A DNA stretch of 64,000 nucleotides from Amphiura filiformis (lineage: Eukaryota > Echinodermata > Ophiuroidea > Amphilepidida > Amphiuridae): the NCBI RefSeq assembly GCF_039555335.1, contig NC_092640.1, positions 29,637,704-29,701,703 on the forward strand, in the 5' to 3' direction. Positions 11,250-24,800 of this stretch are shown here, piece by piece. The notes under the pieces were generated by a model that had not been told where the DNA came from, searched no databases, and was given only the letters and a program-made list of their open reading frames with translations. The position numbers were made by a program, and so were the translations under genes. Each line of letters begins with the position of its first letter. Position 1 is the stretch's first letter.

Positions 11250-11835
11250 GAGATATTCCAGTTGAAATACATACACCCCTATGGCAGACATACCCTTAAA
11301 TATTCCGCACAGAGAGTGTGAATTCCCGGCCCCCAACTCAACAAAAATGTTGGTAACCATGGGAATTACCAAATAGCGCAGAAAAGGGGTAATTTTTTAC
11401 CAGTGGCGAGGACCGCGAAATCAGCAAAATAGAGGGTATTTAATTTGCACTGTCCACGAAATGTGACTGTGTAATCAGCAAAATAGGGGGTATTTAATTT
11501 GCACTGTCTGCAAAATTTAAATAAAAGGGGTACTTGGGAAAATCTGGTAATTTTATGTTAATATTTAGTGTCATTGAGGGGTGTTTGAAATTCTAGTCAT
11601 TGAAAACCACTAATTTTGGGCCAAATTTTGTCCTCAATTTTGCATGAAAAGAGGGATTAATGAAAAATCATTGCAAAGGTGTTTTTTTGATTTTTTGAAA
11701 GACTTGGCAACTCATGGTTACCTGAATAGGCGAACTGAATAGGCGAATACCTGAATAGGTGATTTAAATCTACACCCCCTGTATGGGAGATTAAGGTCAT
11801 GTCTACCATAGAAGGTGTATGAATTTCAACTGCAA
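11250..11835. mobile_element. Diverged family-A MITE with internal extra sequence
   Basis: The left end at ~11250 (ATTCCAGTTGAAATACATACACC) and right end at ~11800-11835 (GGTGTATGAATTTCAACTGC) match the ends of the repeat at 50071-50255. The middle is longer and includes a local duplication (AGCAAAATAGAGGGTATTTAA at 11422 and a close copy at 11477). It is non-coding. Confidence 0.45.
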
Positions 11836-13178
11836 TAGCCCTATGCATTTGATCTTCATTATTTTGATTACAATGACACTAGAATGAGACTTAAAACAGA
11901 GTCAGTAAGTGCTAAGTACAAGGCAAATAAACTAAAATAACAATAATAAAAATCTACATAAAAATCAAGTGCATATCAGGTTTAAAAACAGTATAGAACA
12001 CTTTCATTATGATTTGGTTAGGAACCATCAATGGGTTTCTACCATCTTGGTAAATTATGCATTAACTACCCAGGATATTAACAAAAGATCTCAGGAAACA
12101 CATACTCCCTGCATACTTGTCACTTACCCCATATGAAATGCCCCTCATAAACCATTCTAGTGCTCTCCATAGTATCCATCTCAAGCTTAAAGTTTTTATA
12201 TTTCATTGGTCTCCTGCATTGTTATTTTGTTTCAATGATTTGTAATCTTATTGTTCAACCCTACATCTTTCGTATTAGTGCCATTTATTTTGACCCCAAA
12301 TCTTATCCTTGGGTTTAGGGCAGGTTGGAATATAGCACTACTTTCGGGCTCTGTTGCTTTTATATACTATCCAGAGAGGCCTCGCGCTAAAGCGCTTTGG
12401 TTGAACGCCTCGCGATACGCGCTCGGATTCTCACGCTACGCGCTTACTAAGTCCTTGAGGGCCACAGACTGCGGCTAGTTGGAATGGAGCATGTTCAGTG
12501 ATGTTCTAGTGGAGTTTGCACTCAAATATTGAGACAAATAAAGCTGACACACAAGATGATTAGTTTGGGTTCTATAAAGGAGATCCCATGTGCATGACTT
12601 TTATCAGGAGGGGAAAATTATATTATTGGCCTTCACTCAAGAAACAGTATAAAGTTTAATTTTTAAACTCTAGCTATTTATTATAATGATAAAAAAGTTA
12701 ATTAAGCAATAAATACCTGGCAATTAGAGTCTAGATTTTAATATTGTGTTGTGTCATTTTAAAAGAGTGATGTCTTCTTAGGATGTTTTTTGTATACTGT
12801 GAAAATAAAGACTCATCCACATTCTAATATGCAAAAAGTTGTCAAATTTTAAAATTGCACTTTTACTGCCAGTTAGACCCAACTAAAGGATATAATGATT
12901 GGAGAGGAAACATTGCAATCACATCTTTTGCATATCGTTCTGTATAATGAAATTAAACACCCCCCCCCCCCACACACACAGACAAGTAAAATAAATAAAG
13001 GGTTAACCATGTTTTAGTTCATGTTTAATAACATCTAGATGCAATGCATATTTACTTCAGTACAGGATTAATTTCTCTAATCCATATCAATAAAACTATT
13101 AAATATTATTATATACAAGGATCAGAAACATATATACAAGCCCAAGAAATAGCTAAGAAATTATGATTTAAATGACTA
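11836..13178. other. Non-coding stretch with low-complexity run
   Basis: No coding exon is recognised. A short GC-rich palindromic patch (GCGCTAAAGCGC and CGATACGCGCT) is at ~12385-12450, and a poly-C run followed by CACACA is at 12960-12982. The rest is AT-rich. Confidence 0.4.
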
Positions 13179-13368
13179 TGAAGCTTGGACAGACTGATAT
13201 CAGGACTCAGTGGGGATTGAAACCCTTGTCACAATGACTAGTCAAGAGTTTTACCACCGTGTCACCTGAGATCACATCTGGTTCTCGGGTAATAGTGTGA
13301 CAGGGGTTCAGTCTCCGCTGAGTCCCGATTTGTTTGCTATCCTAATTTATTAGTTTGCCCAAGCTTCA
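13179..13368. mobile_element. Foldback repeat with tRNA-like B-box
   Basis: The sequence from ATGAAGCTTGGACAGACT (13179) is mirrored by its near complement ending CCAAGCTTCAT (~13368), and inner parts (GGACTCAG, TTGAACCC) are mirrored too. A GGGATTGAAACCC B-box-like motif suggests origin from two inverted SINE pieces. Confidence 0.4.
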
Positions 13369-14012
13369 TTGAGTTATTCAATCCATATCAAAATAGACTT
13401 ATTATTAATATTAAAAAGGTTCAAGCAACCAATGTGGTAAGATATGTTTCCAAACAATTTTGCTTCAAATTTGTTGAAATCTATGATCAACTCTTGCTGG
13501 TTTACGTAGTTTCATCTTCAACTGATTCCAGAACAACTCTTGTCCATTGGGATCTTCAGGCCACTTCAACACTTCCTTGTAACATAATAACTGACGAAGC
13601 AATAACGTCTTTTTACGATCAGCAATTTCCCCAATCTGCACAAGAATGAGTACATCAACATTGTCCATTACCATTCGCATTCGTGCAAAATGTAGCTGAT
13701 AATGACACCATCCATCATCCATGAAATTCTCTGATAAGACTGCGATAGTTTTGCGGCTTTGTTTAATACCATGACATATGGCATTGAGAATATAATGCCC
13801 TGCTGGAATGTCACCTCTTTCTTTAAGACACAGCTGAAACTGTTCTGGTACATCTTCAATGTTTGCAATGAGTTGATCATTTACCCATTCTTCATTGTCT
13901 CTGTGGTAGGCAACATAAGCATGATATCTGCGCCTCATAATCGGCGCTTCATATGGGGCATCAACATTATGCTCCTCCTCACCATTCATGATATCATCAT
14001 CATTATCATTTA

Positions 14013-15173
14013 GCGTGTTTCTATTGAGTCCCCTGCATTTTACCGGTAAAACTGTTCGCCGTCAAATAGCGGCGAAAGGCGGATAACGGTCAGTTTCCAT
14101 TGCACGTTGTTTACCGGTAAACACTTTCGATGAACAGCGTCAATTGACACATCTTAAAAGTTTGCGGCGAAAGGTCGTGCACTGGGGTCAATCGCAAAGC
14201 ATTGTGGATTTTAATATTGTAGTATTTTCTTAATTGTTTGGCTAAAAATGAGGTAGCAAACACGAGAAAAGAAGACTGAAGAATAATGTTTTTTATTAGC
14301 GTTTTCATTCGTTCTCGTACATCAAATTACGTCATTGGGGAATCCCCTCAGTGACTGATATCGACGTGAGTACTCAGTATAATTGTTGCGCGCAAAAAAA
14401 ATAGGTCTTAGAATTTAATCTTTCATAGTTTAATTTCAGTTAATATTCTTTTTAGCAAATAGTAATTTAACATCAACAACATAATATTAAATTCACGAAA
14501 TCTTTCTAATCTTCTGAAGCACACCGCCGCGGATCCGAGTTGATTTCTATTTATTTCACATGCACAGCTGGATTCATCCGCTGTTGTTGTTGTGAAAGTG
14601 TTGTTTTATTTCATGGCTTTTACTTAGTTCACCACGTAAACTTGTATGGCTCAAAATTCGGACCCCTCGCAGATGGACAGATAGTATCAGTTTGTGAATG
14701 AGGACATCGTATAAGTTCCTTGTACTAGCTTTTACTAGGGTCATAAATCATAATTCATGTTAAATATTTAGCATAATATATATAATGCAGGGATAATGCA
14801 TTATGAATATTTCTTCCATTTACTTTATTTATAGCAAGTGAGTCAAATATTTGTATGTGATTAGGCCTACTAATTTTTGCGAACGGAATGGTATAATACA
14901 TAAACAAGATATAACTCATTGATGCAGAGGTCAATTTCGCGACTCAACTTCCGTTTTCTTCCCTGTATGCGCATTAAATCGGAACGGACTGAGGATCTAT
15001 TGACGTTTACCGTTAAGCGTCCCTGCTATTTTCCTTCCTCAAGAAGGAAAACGTTACCGGTCAAAAAAAGCGCCTCTGTTTACCGGTAAATAGCGGGGAA
15101 GGTCAGTTTTTATTGAGCAGAAATAATCCCTTTACCGTCTTTTTACCGGTAAACGGTCCCAATAGAAACACGC
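14013..15173. mobile_element. ~1.16-kb insertion in TLR-1 with TACCGGTAAA repeats
   Basis: The ends are inverted (GCGTGTTTCTATTG at 14013 and CAATAGAAACACGC ending 15173). The motif TTACCGGTAAA recurs near both ends (14040, 14110, 15078, 15143, with a variant near 15053) and GGTCAGTTT occurs twice in the same direction. Intact paralogues lack the whole block between the acidic linker and the cytoplasmic basic stretch, so it is an insertion. A clean target-site duplication could not be fixed. No transposase ORF is seen. Confidence 0.7.
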
Positions 15174-15829
15174 CTATTGTCTGCATATCCCTGATACCTT
15201 CTCTGATAAAATAAAATCCATAATTTATAATGTATGCACCACCGATATTTGTAAATGATAGGCGCTATTATACAAACTATGAGCAGGCATAACAAACTTG
15301 GTACAAGGTAGTTTTCTAGATGCAGACTGCAGTCTAAACTAAATTCTGTGATACCAAGATTCTCTCTGATTGCAGGAGATTTGCACTTGTATGGAGGCTG
15401 TGGATCTATGTATGTTTTTGTATCTGTCAGTATCCAATGTTGCAGAGGTTGTATATCGCAAATTGCCAAGTTTGTTTCCAGTCAGGTCAAGGTAAGTGAG
15501 GTTTGACATGTAATGAAACTGATTTTTAGGCAACCTTTCTATTTCATTATGTCTCAGATCCAAGTGTTTGAGGTTTTCCAGTGAAGAAAAGTCATTATCA
15601 ATAATATTGACAATGTTATTGTAACTTATATTTAAATATTGTAGACTACGAATGTCAAGAAGAAATTGATTAATTGATGACAATTTGCAGTTCGTTAACG
15701 ATAGTTTTTCTATGTAAGGAAAACTGTCAATTTCTTTATCGAAAATCAAATCAACTCCTTCCGTATCAGATATGAAAAGTGACTTGAGATGTGAACAATT
15801 ACCCAATTTAAATGGCTTTCTTTCCTTAA

Positions 15830-16489
15830 GGGATCTAAAATGAAGCGTTTATTATGCGTTTAGACAGTATTTTTTGTGGGACATGAGAGCACCTCAGACC
15901 TATCGAATTGCATTCTGAATCTGAAGCATGTCTTTCTGATATCAAATAATTTTCATTTTTGAAAATCACAATATAATACAAATTTTATGACAAATTATAA
16001 AAATTTGATATTTTTCAAATTTTGATATATAACAGTCCTCGAAGTAAATTATATAAATCTAATGACATATTCTTAAAGTGTATGTAGCAGGGAGGAAAAG
16101 CCGACGGTCAATTGAAAATTTTGACCTTTCATATTGAAGATATGGATTTTTTCCCAAAAAGACCTAATTTTTTTTGGTGTTTTGGTAAAAAATCCATATC
16201 TTCAATACTGAAAGGTCAAAATTTTCAATTGATCGTCGGCTTTTCATCCCACCTACATACACTTTAAGTATAAATCATCAGATTTATAAAGTTTACTTCA
16301 AGTACTGTTAAATATCAAAAATATCAATTTTAATGATTTGCCATAAAATGTGTATTAAATTGCGAATTTCAAAAATCAAAATTATTTGATATCAGAATGA
16401 CATTCTTCGTATTCAGAATGCAATTTGATATGTCTGATGTGCTCTAATGTCCCACAATAAATACTGTCCAAACGCTCATACCCCAGCCC
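15830..16489. mobile_element. Palindromic TTAA-target MITE, copy 1 (in TLR-1)
   Basis: TTAA flanks both ends (15826-15829 and 16490-16493). The element starts GGGATCTAAAATGA and almost the whole length folds on itself: TCTTAAAGTGTATGTAG, GTCAATTGAAAATTTTGACC and ATATGGATTTTTTCCCAAAA in the left half have inverted partners in the right half. TTAA duplication is the signature of piggyBac-type transposition. Close copies are at 26167-26807 and 31902-32560. It interrupts LRR codons of TLR-1. Confidence 0.85.
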
Positions 16490-18364
16490 TTAATGAATGC
16501 AAGTTTACTGAAGGTTATTCAAAATTACACAACGGTAAAGGAAATCCATATGAAACTGATCTAATTTGGACCTGTGAAATGTAAATAGATCTGAGGGCCA
16601 CATTGAGGGAAACATACAACTTAATACTACTGTAAGTGTTAAGACAATTTGCATACACATGGTGAGTTTGCTAAATAATCCAAGGTCCACTTTTTCAATG
16701 GGATTCCGTGAGATATCCAGGGATTTCAATCCTAAGTTCATATACTCCCCATCATTGGATATGCCTGGTAGTTCATAAAAATAGCTCATATACTCCCCAT
16801 CATTGTATATGTCTTTTATGTTATTATTGGTCAGATCCAAGTGTTCTAGTGAGTCTGGAAGCACTCCCAGTGCTTCATAAGGGAATTCAGTAAGACCCAT
16901 TCCAATGATATGCAACGATTTAAGCCGCAATAACCCTCGAAAGAAATATCTCGCTAGAGATGCAGACTCCCCTTTCATATCACTACTAACACAACGTTTA
17001 TGTATAATCAAAATATGCAAGTGTGGAAAAATACGAAATGCATCATCTTCAATTGTTAAAAAAGATAGTCTCTTGCAACCTGAAATTGTCAAAGATGACA
17101 GAGATACATTAAATAATGATCCAGGCATTACTGATTGAAATACATTATTACCAATTCTATGTAGTTCCAGGATTAGAGTAGATAGCGAAGCTGGTAACTT
17201 TGTGATTAGTTCTGACCATTTGGCGACATTCCAATATTCAGTATAATCTTCAAAATCATTTTCAAAATTGTATGATGCAATCAACTCCTTAAGACTAGTC
17301 ATATTCTCAATAGAACAAGTTACATAGTCAAACCTATTGATAGTCATATCTAGTGTTGATAAAATTGGTAGGCCTTCTATTGCTTTGCAAGGAGTAGAGG
17401 TGAGCTGATTATAGGAAATGTCTAAATAGAATAGATGTGTAAGATTAACAAACAATGTCTCTGGTAAGCTTGATATATAATTGGAAGATAGATCTAAATA
17501 TTCAAGATTGATAAGATTTGCAAACAATGTCTCTGGTAAACTTGATATGTCATTCCAAGATATATCAAAGTATTTCAGACTGATGAGATATTTGAACATA
17601 ACAGATGAAATCCATTTACCTAGATGTACTGCTTTCATGTGAATAAGATTAGTCAGATCGTGGAAAACAGAACAAGGAAATGGTTCCAACTGACCATTAC
17701 CAACCATTATAAGTGTTTGCAGCTCATGTAATCCATTGAATAATAATGGCGATAGACTGAACTTCCCTCTCCCTCCAATATACAACTTCTTCAAGGACAC
17801 AGTAGAGTAAAACAGGCTTCCAGGGAGTGTAAGACCGTGGCTTTGATAGCTAAGATCTAGAGTTTCCAGCTTGGTCAGTCCTGTAAATGTGTCATTGCTG
17901 ATATTGAGGTTCTTGTTGAAGCTGAGATCTAATTTCTGGAGTGAAGTGAGGTGAATAAAACTCTTTCTGCTGACAGTTTCAAGTTGATTATAACTCAAAT
18001 CTAAACTCTTGATTTGGGGATCTTCTATAGGTGGAATACTTGTTAGTTCCCGATTGCTATAGTCTAACTCAGTGTTGTTATATACCTTACATGGTAAGCC
18101 CTTTGGGTAGGTGAAGTTAGTAGATGATGCAGCAGTGGAACCAAGAAACACACACATCCAGATCAGAGAGTATATCATGATGCACTCAATTAAGTCAAAG
18201 CAAAAACAGTAAACGCTTCAAGAACACTGAATGTTGAAGAGTATGTAATTTTCTTCCCTGTTTGGCTGGATGCTCTTACAAGTCATCTAGTCTTATATGC
18301 ATATGTGACTAGTCCTCTACATATATTGTTTTAAATAAATGACCACTAGATCAGTGACGATGGA

Positions 18365-18515
18365 GTGACACAAAGTAAGTTTCCTGTTGCTACAGTCTAA
18401 CTATTGATACCTTACACTGTAAACCCTTAGGATAGATGAAAGTTAACAGATGATGTTGCCACAGTGAAAGGTAGAACCACAAGCATCCAAATCAGGAGGA
18501 CAGCATGATGAACTA
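18365..18515 (-). pseudogene. TLR N-terminal remnant
   Basis: Minus-strand sequence matches the start of the TLR-1/TLR-3 subtype (signal peptide region, PKGL-type LRRNT, GCAACAGG at the TELNCSNR position) and then stops matching. Equivalent remnants lie at 30235-30345 and 30425-30560 upstream of TLR-3. It is the footprint of a mostly deleted extra receptor copy. Confidence 0.6.
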
Positions 18516-18639
18516 TTTTACCCTTAGAAAATATAAAGTCAAACAGAGTAAAAAAACCTTCATTAACACTGTATGTTTTAAGATTCTGTAACTAACTTCT
18601 CTGTTTGGCTGGCTGGTCTAGCAAGTCACGACTAGTCTC

Positions 18640-19500
18640 TCCACATAGCTTCTTTAAAATGAAATGACCACTACATCGAGGAAGTTGGAGACTTTTGTAC
18701 AAACGCCCAGCATATAGAAAGTATCCAAATTATGTAGGCGGAAAAGTTCATCACGTTAATGTGTTTAATAATATTCCCGGGGGAGTCACTTGATATTGCT
18801 GGGAACTTTATACTTGGTTAAGAAATATAAACCTACATTATATCAACCTAAGTTGTTTTCAATAGTGCCATGGTACAAATTACAATGAGATTAAAAACAT
18901 ATAAATAAGACAATGTAATGAGATCAAAATATAATGGATAAAAAATTATCAGGAACAAACATTAAAAACAATAAACCATATAAACAAAATAGGTAACTAC
19001 TGAGGTTGGATTCCCATGCTTATAAAAGGGGTGCTGAAATTGACCGTAACTGGGATAAAAATGGGTATATTAATCCCAACATACAATCTAAGGATGTTAA
19101 AAAGATTCCCAATTTCTTAACTTTCCACAGGTTATGAAGAGATTGTACTTTTAATCATTTACGCAGTCCTGCATTCATACACGGGACCCTGGCCTAAATG
19201 CAGGGCTACCCCTCCCTGCAAAGTATTAAAGACAATGTACCACATCACTTTCAATTCTTTCCTTGTATAGAAAATCACATCTTTCCTCCATTGATTTACA
19301 AAATGAAACAATTCAATAAAGTAAAAGTAAATATCATGATGCAAACATGATGCTTGTTTGTTACTGTGCTGAAATAAAGAATGAATGAAACACAACTGAT
19401 ATAGAAAGGCATTTTGAATAAAACAAAACTGATATAGAAAGTACTGTGTTTGGTGACATTTTGCAAGAACGCCCATCTCTGTACAAAGTTCATTAATACA
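18640..19500. repeat. Segmental duplicate of 30700-31560
   Basis: More than 800 bp, from TCTCCACATAGCTTCTTTAA through TTTGGTGACATTTTGCAAG, recur with few changes at 30700-31560. The two blocks occupy the same place upstream of TLR-1 and TLR-3, so receptor and flank were copied together. Confidence 0.85.
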
Positions 19501-19554
19501 AGTACCCTTGTCTTGTCTTGTAGGTTCACTATCCTATGTCTATAAGGAAGGATA

Positions 19555-20215
19555 AAGGGGATAGGGTTGGTAGTGTGTTCTGTGACAGATCTCTCTACAA
19601 AGTTCACTACCAAGCATCCTTGTCTTGTCTTACTATTGTCATCAATTGCCTTGTAAGTTTACTATCCAAAACTTCTAAGGAGGGGTAAAGTGCATCCTTC
19701 ATGCATTGTTGTCTCTGTTCTTGTTTTTATATGGCATTTTGTTCCTATGTTTTCTCTTGCTTGTAAAGGACCCCAATGGAAATAAGCTTTCCCCAAGGCT
19801 TTTGCGGATGTGTTGATTCTGCAATCTTGATGTGCAATTTATTTTATTTTGTAAAAAATAGTTCTGTAAGTGTATTTTAATTTGTATTTGTATGTGATTC
19901 TTATAGTATCAAATCAAATCAAATCAAATCAAATAGGGTTGGTAGTGTGTACAGTGGTGGATATCTGTATAAAGTTCACTACCAAGCATCCTTATCTTGT
20001 CTTGTAGGTTTACTACTGTCATCAACTGTCTTGTAGGTTTACAATCCAACACCCCTAAGGAGTGGTAAACCGGATAGGGTTGGTAGTGTGTACTGTGGTG
20101 GATATCTGTACAATGTTCACTACCAAGCATACTTTCTTGTCTTGTTGGTTTACTATTGTCTGCATCATTTGTCTTGTAGGTTTACAATCTGGCACCCCTA
20201 ATGAGAGGTAAAGTG
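19555..20215. repeat. ~140-bp tandem repeat split by a LINE tail
   Basis: Three units starting AGGGTTGGTAGTGTGT and containing GTTCACTACCAAGCAT start near 19558, 19934 and 20078. Between the first and second lies a LINE 3' end (19690-19936). Confidence 0.6.
19690..19936 (+). mobile_element. Non-LTR retrotransposon (LINE) 3' end, AAATC tail
   Basis: The block reads GACCCCAATGGAAATAAGC, then a T-rich 3' region, and ends in about five AAATC repeats (19909-19936). A short tandem A-rich tail is typical of CR1/L2-like LINE 3' ends. There is no ORF; it is 5'-truncated. The duplicated locus upstream of TLR-3 lacks it, so it inserted after the duplication or was lost there. Confidence 0.6.
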
Positions 20216-21300
20216 GCGGGGGTAATGGGCCCGGGTAATGGGTTGGAGAACTTATTGGATGTGGTATGTTATAATGTAGCTCCTACTTGGTTTAAGAACT
20301 TGAAGTCATCAATACTGGTGTAATGTTCTAGTAATGCAGTCCAGTCTTAAATTATAGGCTAAAAGGAATTAAAAACAACTGTCTTTGTTGGCTTGTGCTG
20401 GGATTTTGGTAAGGGGCAGTGTGGGGATTCAAACCCCAGCTCAAAATAAGTCTCTACCCTCCCACGTTAAGCTCCAACCCTTAAATTGCCCTTGATTTTG
20501 TTCGTTTTCAAATGTTTTACCCCTTATTGAGAATTTCACCCCTCCCACTATGAAATTGATTAAAGACCACATGCATTGATAAGGGATAAAGCAGAGAGGG
20601 TTGGAAGTACATACTGTGGTTCAGAACTTACTGGATGCAATATGTAGTTACTGCTTGCTTGTAACTTTAACTCATTTTCATTGAATAGGGAAGGGGTCAA
20701 TAATCATGCATATTAGGGGAGATTAGGAGAGAAAAATGAAGAATAATTTTTCTTTAAACCTTAGAATATCTCTTTGTGCTACATTTCTCAGGATATTCCT
20801 TGGTTCCAAATCTTTAGATTTTTATCAATGCTCTCCAAACAACTGATGTGGATTTATCTACATCTTATTATTATGCCCAATCACATTCACTTCATCTTTT
20901 CTTGCTTGCTAACTTGTTTCCTTCATTGATTAAAAGAAAATGAAGCTTGATGAAGTAAAAGTAAATATTAGGCCTAACATGCAAACATTGTTTAGTCAGT
21001 GCTGGTGTGAAAAACAAATGAAATAGACGAAAGTGATGTAGAAAGTAATATTGAATGAAATGAAACTTGTGCATAGTTCATATTTTCAGGAACTTTATTT
21101 ATTCTCTGTATAAAGTTTTACCTGTCATACACTTGTTTTAACCAAGAAAAAAAGATTTAGATTTAAAGTTCACTATCTGCCCTGTATAAGTATCCTGTTT
21201 AAAATGAAGTGATCTAAACCTATCAAGGGTTGAGAATTTACCGGTCATACATTTGTTTTAACCAAGAACAAAATACAGGATTTAGATTTACAAACAAGTC
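20216..21300. repeat. Segmental duplicate of ~32900-33890
   Basis: Matching sequence includes GTCTTTGTTGGCTTGTGCTGG, TCAATAATCATGCATATTAG, CCTCCATTGATT-type and GGTGTGAAAAACAAATGAAA. Together with the block at 18640-19500 it defines the duplicated unit. It is non-coding. Confidence 0.75.
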
Positions 21301-21840
21301 TGAGATTGACAGCATTCTGACAGTAGGTAGGGGCAGATCTAGGTTTTTGAAAGGGGAGCACAACTCATGATAAAGTTTCCGGTGTGCAAATTTGTGGGCA
21401 TATGCAACTCTATTAGTCATTTTATGGGGGATGAGAAGAGTACCCCTTTCGGAGTTGAAAATTTTTCTTTTTTTTTTAATTGCCTAACAATTCATCAAAA
21501 AGTGTTTTTTGTTGGGGGGTGTCTCCCAGGCCCCCTGGATCCACACTTGGCTTTAGGTACTATATTCATGAAAATATCTGAGATTTTGAATGAAACATCT
21601 TAAAAAGCTGTCCAATTCATAAGATCAAAATGTTAAATAATATGTCTACACTTTTCAAATTATTGAAATTGCTATTTTACACAAATGCTACATTGTTCAC
21701 ATAATTATTAATTTGAATAATAACTGTTCTTCAAGTCATTAAAGCAACAAGATATAAATATTATAACATAACAGGTTGATAAATCCAATGAGGTCAGACT
21801 TGCAGAAAGTCATGAAATGTTTGTTATTAACTATTTTGTA

Positions 21841-24800
21841 TCAAACCGCGTCAAATCTACGATCCACTCGACCTGGTTTACGTAGTTTCATCTTCAACTG
21901 ATTCCAAAACAAATCTTGTCCATCCACATTATCAGGCCACTTCAACACTTCCTTGTAACATAATAACTGACGAAGCAACAACGTCTTTTTATGATCAGGA
22001 ATTTCCCCAATCTGTACAAGAATTAGTACATCAGCATTGTCCATTACCATTCGCATTCGTGCAAAATGTAGCTGATAATGGCACCATCCATCATCCATGA
22101 AATTCTCTGATAAAACTGCAATAGTTTTGCGACTTTGCTTTATACCATGACATATGGCATTGAGAATATAATGCCCTGCTGGAATGTCACCTCTTTCTTT
22201 AAGACAAAGCCGGAAATGTTCTGGTCCATCTTCAATGTTTGGAATGAGTTGATCATTTATCCATGCTTCAGTGTCTTTGTGATAGGCAACATAAGCATGA
22301 TATCGGCGTCGCATTATTGGTGCTTCATATGGGGCATCAACATCCTCCTCCTCATCACTGTTGATATCAGCATCATCATCATTATCTATATATCGCTGAT
22401 ATCTTCTCTGATAACACAAAATCCAGCATTTGTAATGTAGGCTCCATCGATATTTATAAATTACAGAAAGTATTACACAAATAAGAAGTAAACATGACAC
22501 ACTTGGGGCAATGTAGTTTTCAATATGCAGACTACAGTCTAAAGTAAATTCTGTGATACCAAGATTCTCTCTGATTGCAGGAGATTTGCACTTGTACGGA
22601 GGCTGTGGATCTATGTATGTGTTTGTATCAGTCAGTATCCAATGTTGCAGGGGTTGTATATCACATGTACAAGAAAATGGGATGTCTCCAAATTCAACAT
22701 GCTGCAGGTTGTATGGTGTTTTCATCATACTGGTGGGTAGTGTAGTCAATGCATTACCAGATACAATGAGTGTTTTTATACCATGCAGATCTTTCAAAGA
22801 ATTCAAATTGCCAATTTTGTTTCCAGCCAAATTAAGGTAAGTGAGATTTGACATGCAATGAAATTGATTTTCAGGTAAACTTTCTATTTCATTGTGACTG
22901 AGATCCAAGTGTTTGAGGTTTACGAGTGAAGAAAAGTCATTTCCATTAATATTTTCAATGTCATTACCACTTAGGTCTAAATATTGTAGACTCTGGCTCT
23001 CTAGAAGAAAGTGATAAATTGATGACAATTTACAGTTTGTCAATGACAGCTTTTCTAGGTAAGGAAAATAGTCAATTTCTTTATTAAAAATCAAATTGAC
23101 TCCTTCTGAGTCAGATATGGAGAGTGACTTGAGATGTGAACAATTACCAAATTTAAGATGTGAACGTACATCGAATTGAAGTTTACTGAAGGTAATTTCC
23201 TCAAGTGCAAGGGATGAGGTACACAATGGAAGAAGAGGGTAACCATTCAATATACAATATGCAGCATGTTCGACTGAAATGTAAATAGATCTGAGGACCA
23301 CATTGATGGTGGTAATACGCAAGTAAAGAATCTCACTACCTGGGTCAAGATAATTTGAATACACATTAGTGAGATTGCCAAATAATCCAAGATCCACAGA
23401 TCCAATGGGATTCTTTGACATATCCAGGTATTTCAATCCTAACCTCTTATGCGGCCCAATAAAGTATATATATTCTATGTTATTTTTGCTCACATCCAAG
23501 TGTTCCAGGGAGTCTGCAAGCACTACCAGTGCTTCATATGGAAATTCAGTGAGACCAGCATAGCTAAGGTTCAAGGACTTGAGGTGTGATATGCCTCGAA
23601 AGGCATATTTAGATAGACGTGTAAATTTGTTTGTATTAGAAATACATGTGCTTATACTTAAATGTTGCAGGTACAAAAAAATACTAAATGCATCATCTTC
23701 AACTGATAGATAAGAATTAAAAATACCATAATGACAATTCCAAATTGTCAACAATGACACAGACGAATTCAGTGATCCAGCTATCACAGGTTGAAATACA
23801 AAATCAGCATCAATTGTAAGCGTCAGCGCAGATAGTGAAGGTGGTAACTTTGTGATAAGTTTTAACCATTTGGTGACATTCCAATATTTAGTATCCAATA
23901 TATATTCTTTATCATATTTTAAATGATACCATGTTGATGTGTTCAACTCCTTGAGACTAGTCATATTCTCAATAGAACAGGTTATATAGTCAAAACTATT
24001 GTCATTCATAATTAGAGTTGATAACATTTGGAGGCCTTCTAATACTTTACATGGAGTAGAGGACAAAGCGTTACCGGAAATATCTAAATATGTTAGATGA
24101 GCAAGATTCACAAACAATGTCTCTGGTAAAATTGATAGAAAATTGTTGGATATATCTAAATACTTTAGGTTGATGAGATTCACAAACAATGCGTCTGGTA
24201 AGTCTAATAACATATAATTCCAGGATATATCTAAATGTTTCAAACTGAAGAGATTCACAAACAATGTATCCGGTAAACCCTTCGGCCAAAATATATTTAG
24301 TACAGACGATATATCTAAAAATTCCAGACTAGTAAGGTCTCTGAACAGAGCAGCTGGTAGTGAGGCAATCTGATTATGTGATGCATCCAAGTGAGTCAGA
24401 TTAGTCAAACCTTGGAAAACATAACCAGGGATTGATTCTATTTGATTCAATGATATATCAAGATCTTGCAACTCATTCAATCCACTAAATACTGATGATG
24501 GTAAACTGGACAAACCACTATCTGCAATATGTAACTTCTTTAGTGATGTAGTAGAGTAAAATGTGATTCTGTGAAAAGTAAGATTGCTTTGATAGCTTAG
24601 ATCTAGAGTTTCCAACTTGTTCAATCCTCTAAATGTATCAGTGCTGATATTGAGTATGTTGTTGTGGCTCAGATCTAATTTCTCGAGAGAAGCGAGATGA
24701 ATGAAACTCATCTCATTGACAATTTCAAGTTGATTATGACTCAAATCTAAACACTGAAGTGAACTTAGATGAATGAAACTTCTCCCATAGACAGTTTCAA

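Larger units (their letters stand above)
13465..18178 (-). pseudogene. TLR: TLR-1: Toll-like receptor pseudogene
   Basis: A single-exon TLR locus broken in several places. The N-terminal part (18178 down to ~16505) reads signal peptide, LRRNT (YPKGLPCK) and about 15 LRRs, then loses frame after GLFSKLT and stops at 16505. A 660-bp MITE (15830-16489) interrupts the next LRRs. The following ORF (15806-15339) has three to four LRRs, then a ~50-codon deletion fuses GNKLGNL to the end of the LRRCT. The transmembrane part (15469-15174) and the TIR domain (13989-13465) are separated by a second insertion (14013-15173). TIR boxes remain readable (HAYVAYH; RGDIPAGH; FWNQLKMKLRKP). It belongs to the same N-terminal subtype as TLR-3. 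With this many lesions no full receptor can be made, though the 174-residue TIR ORF and the 557-residue LRR ORF are still open. Confidence 0.9.

Noticed and set aside
22135-22440. 101-codon plus-strand ORF opposite the TIR domain, repeated opposite TLR-3, 4 and 5
   Set aside because: It is the antisense shadow of a highly conserved TIR sequence; its conservation follows from the sense strand and the paralogues' recent copying.
24071-24289. Minus-strand ORF inside TLR-2
   Set aside because: It is an alternate frame of the LRR-encoding sequence caused by periodic LRR codons.
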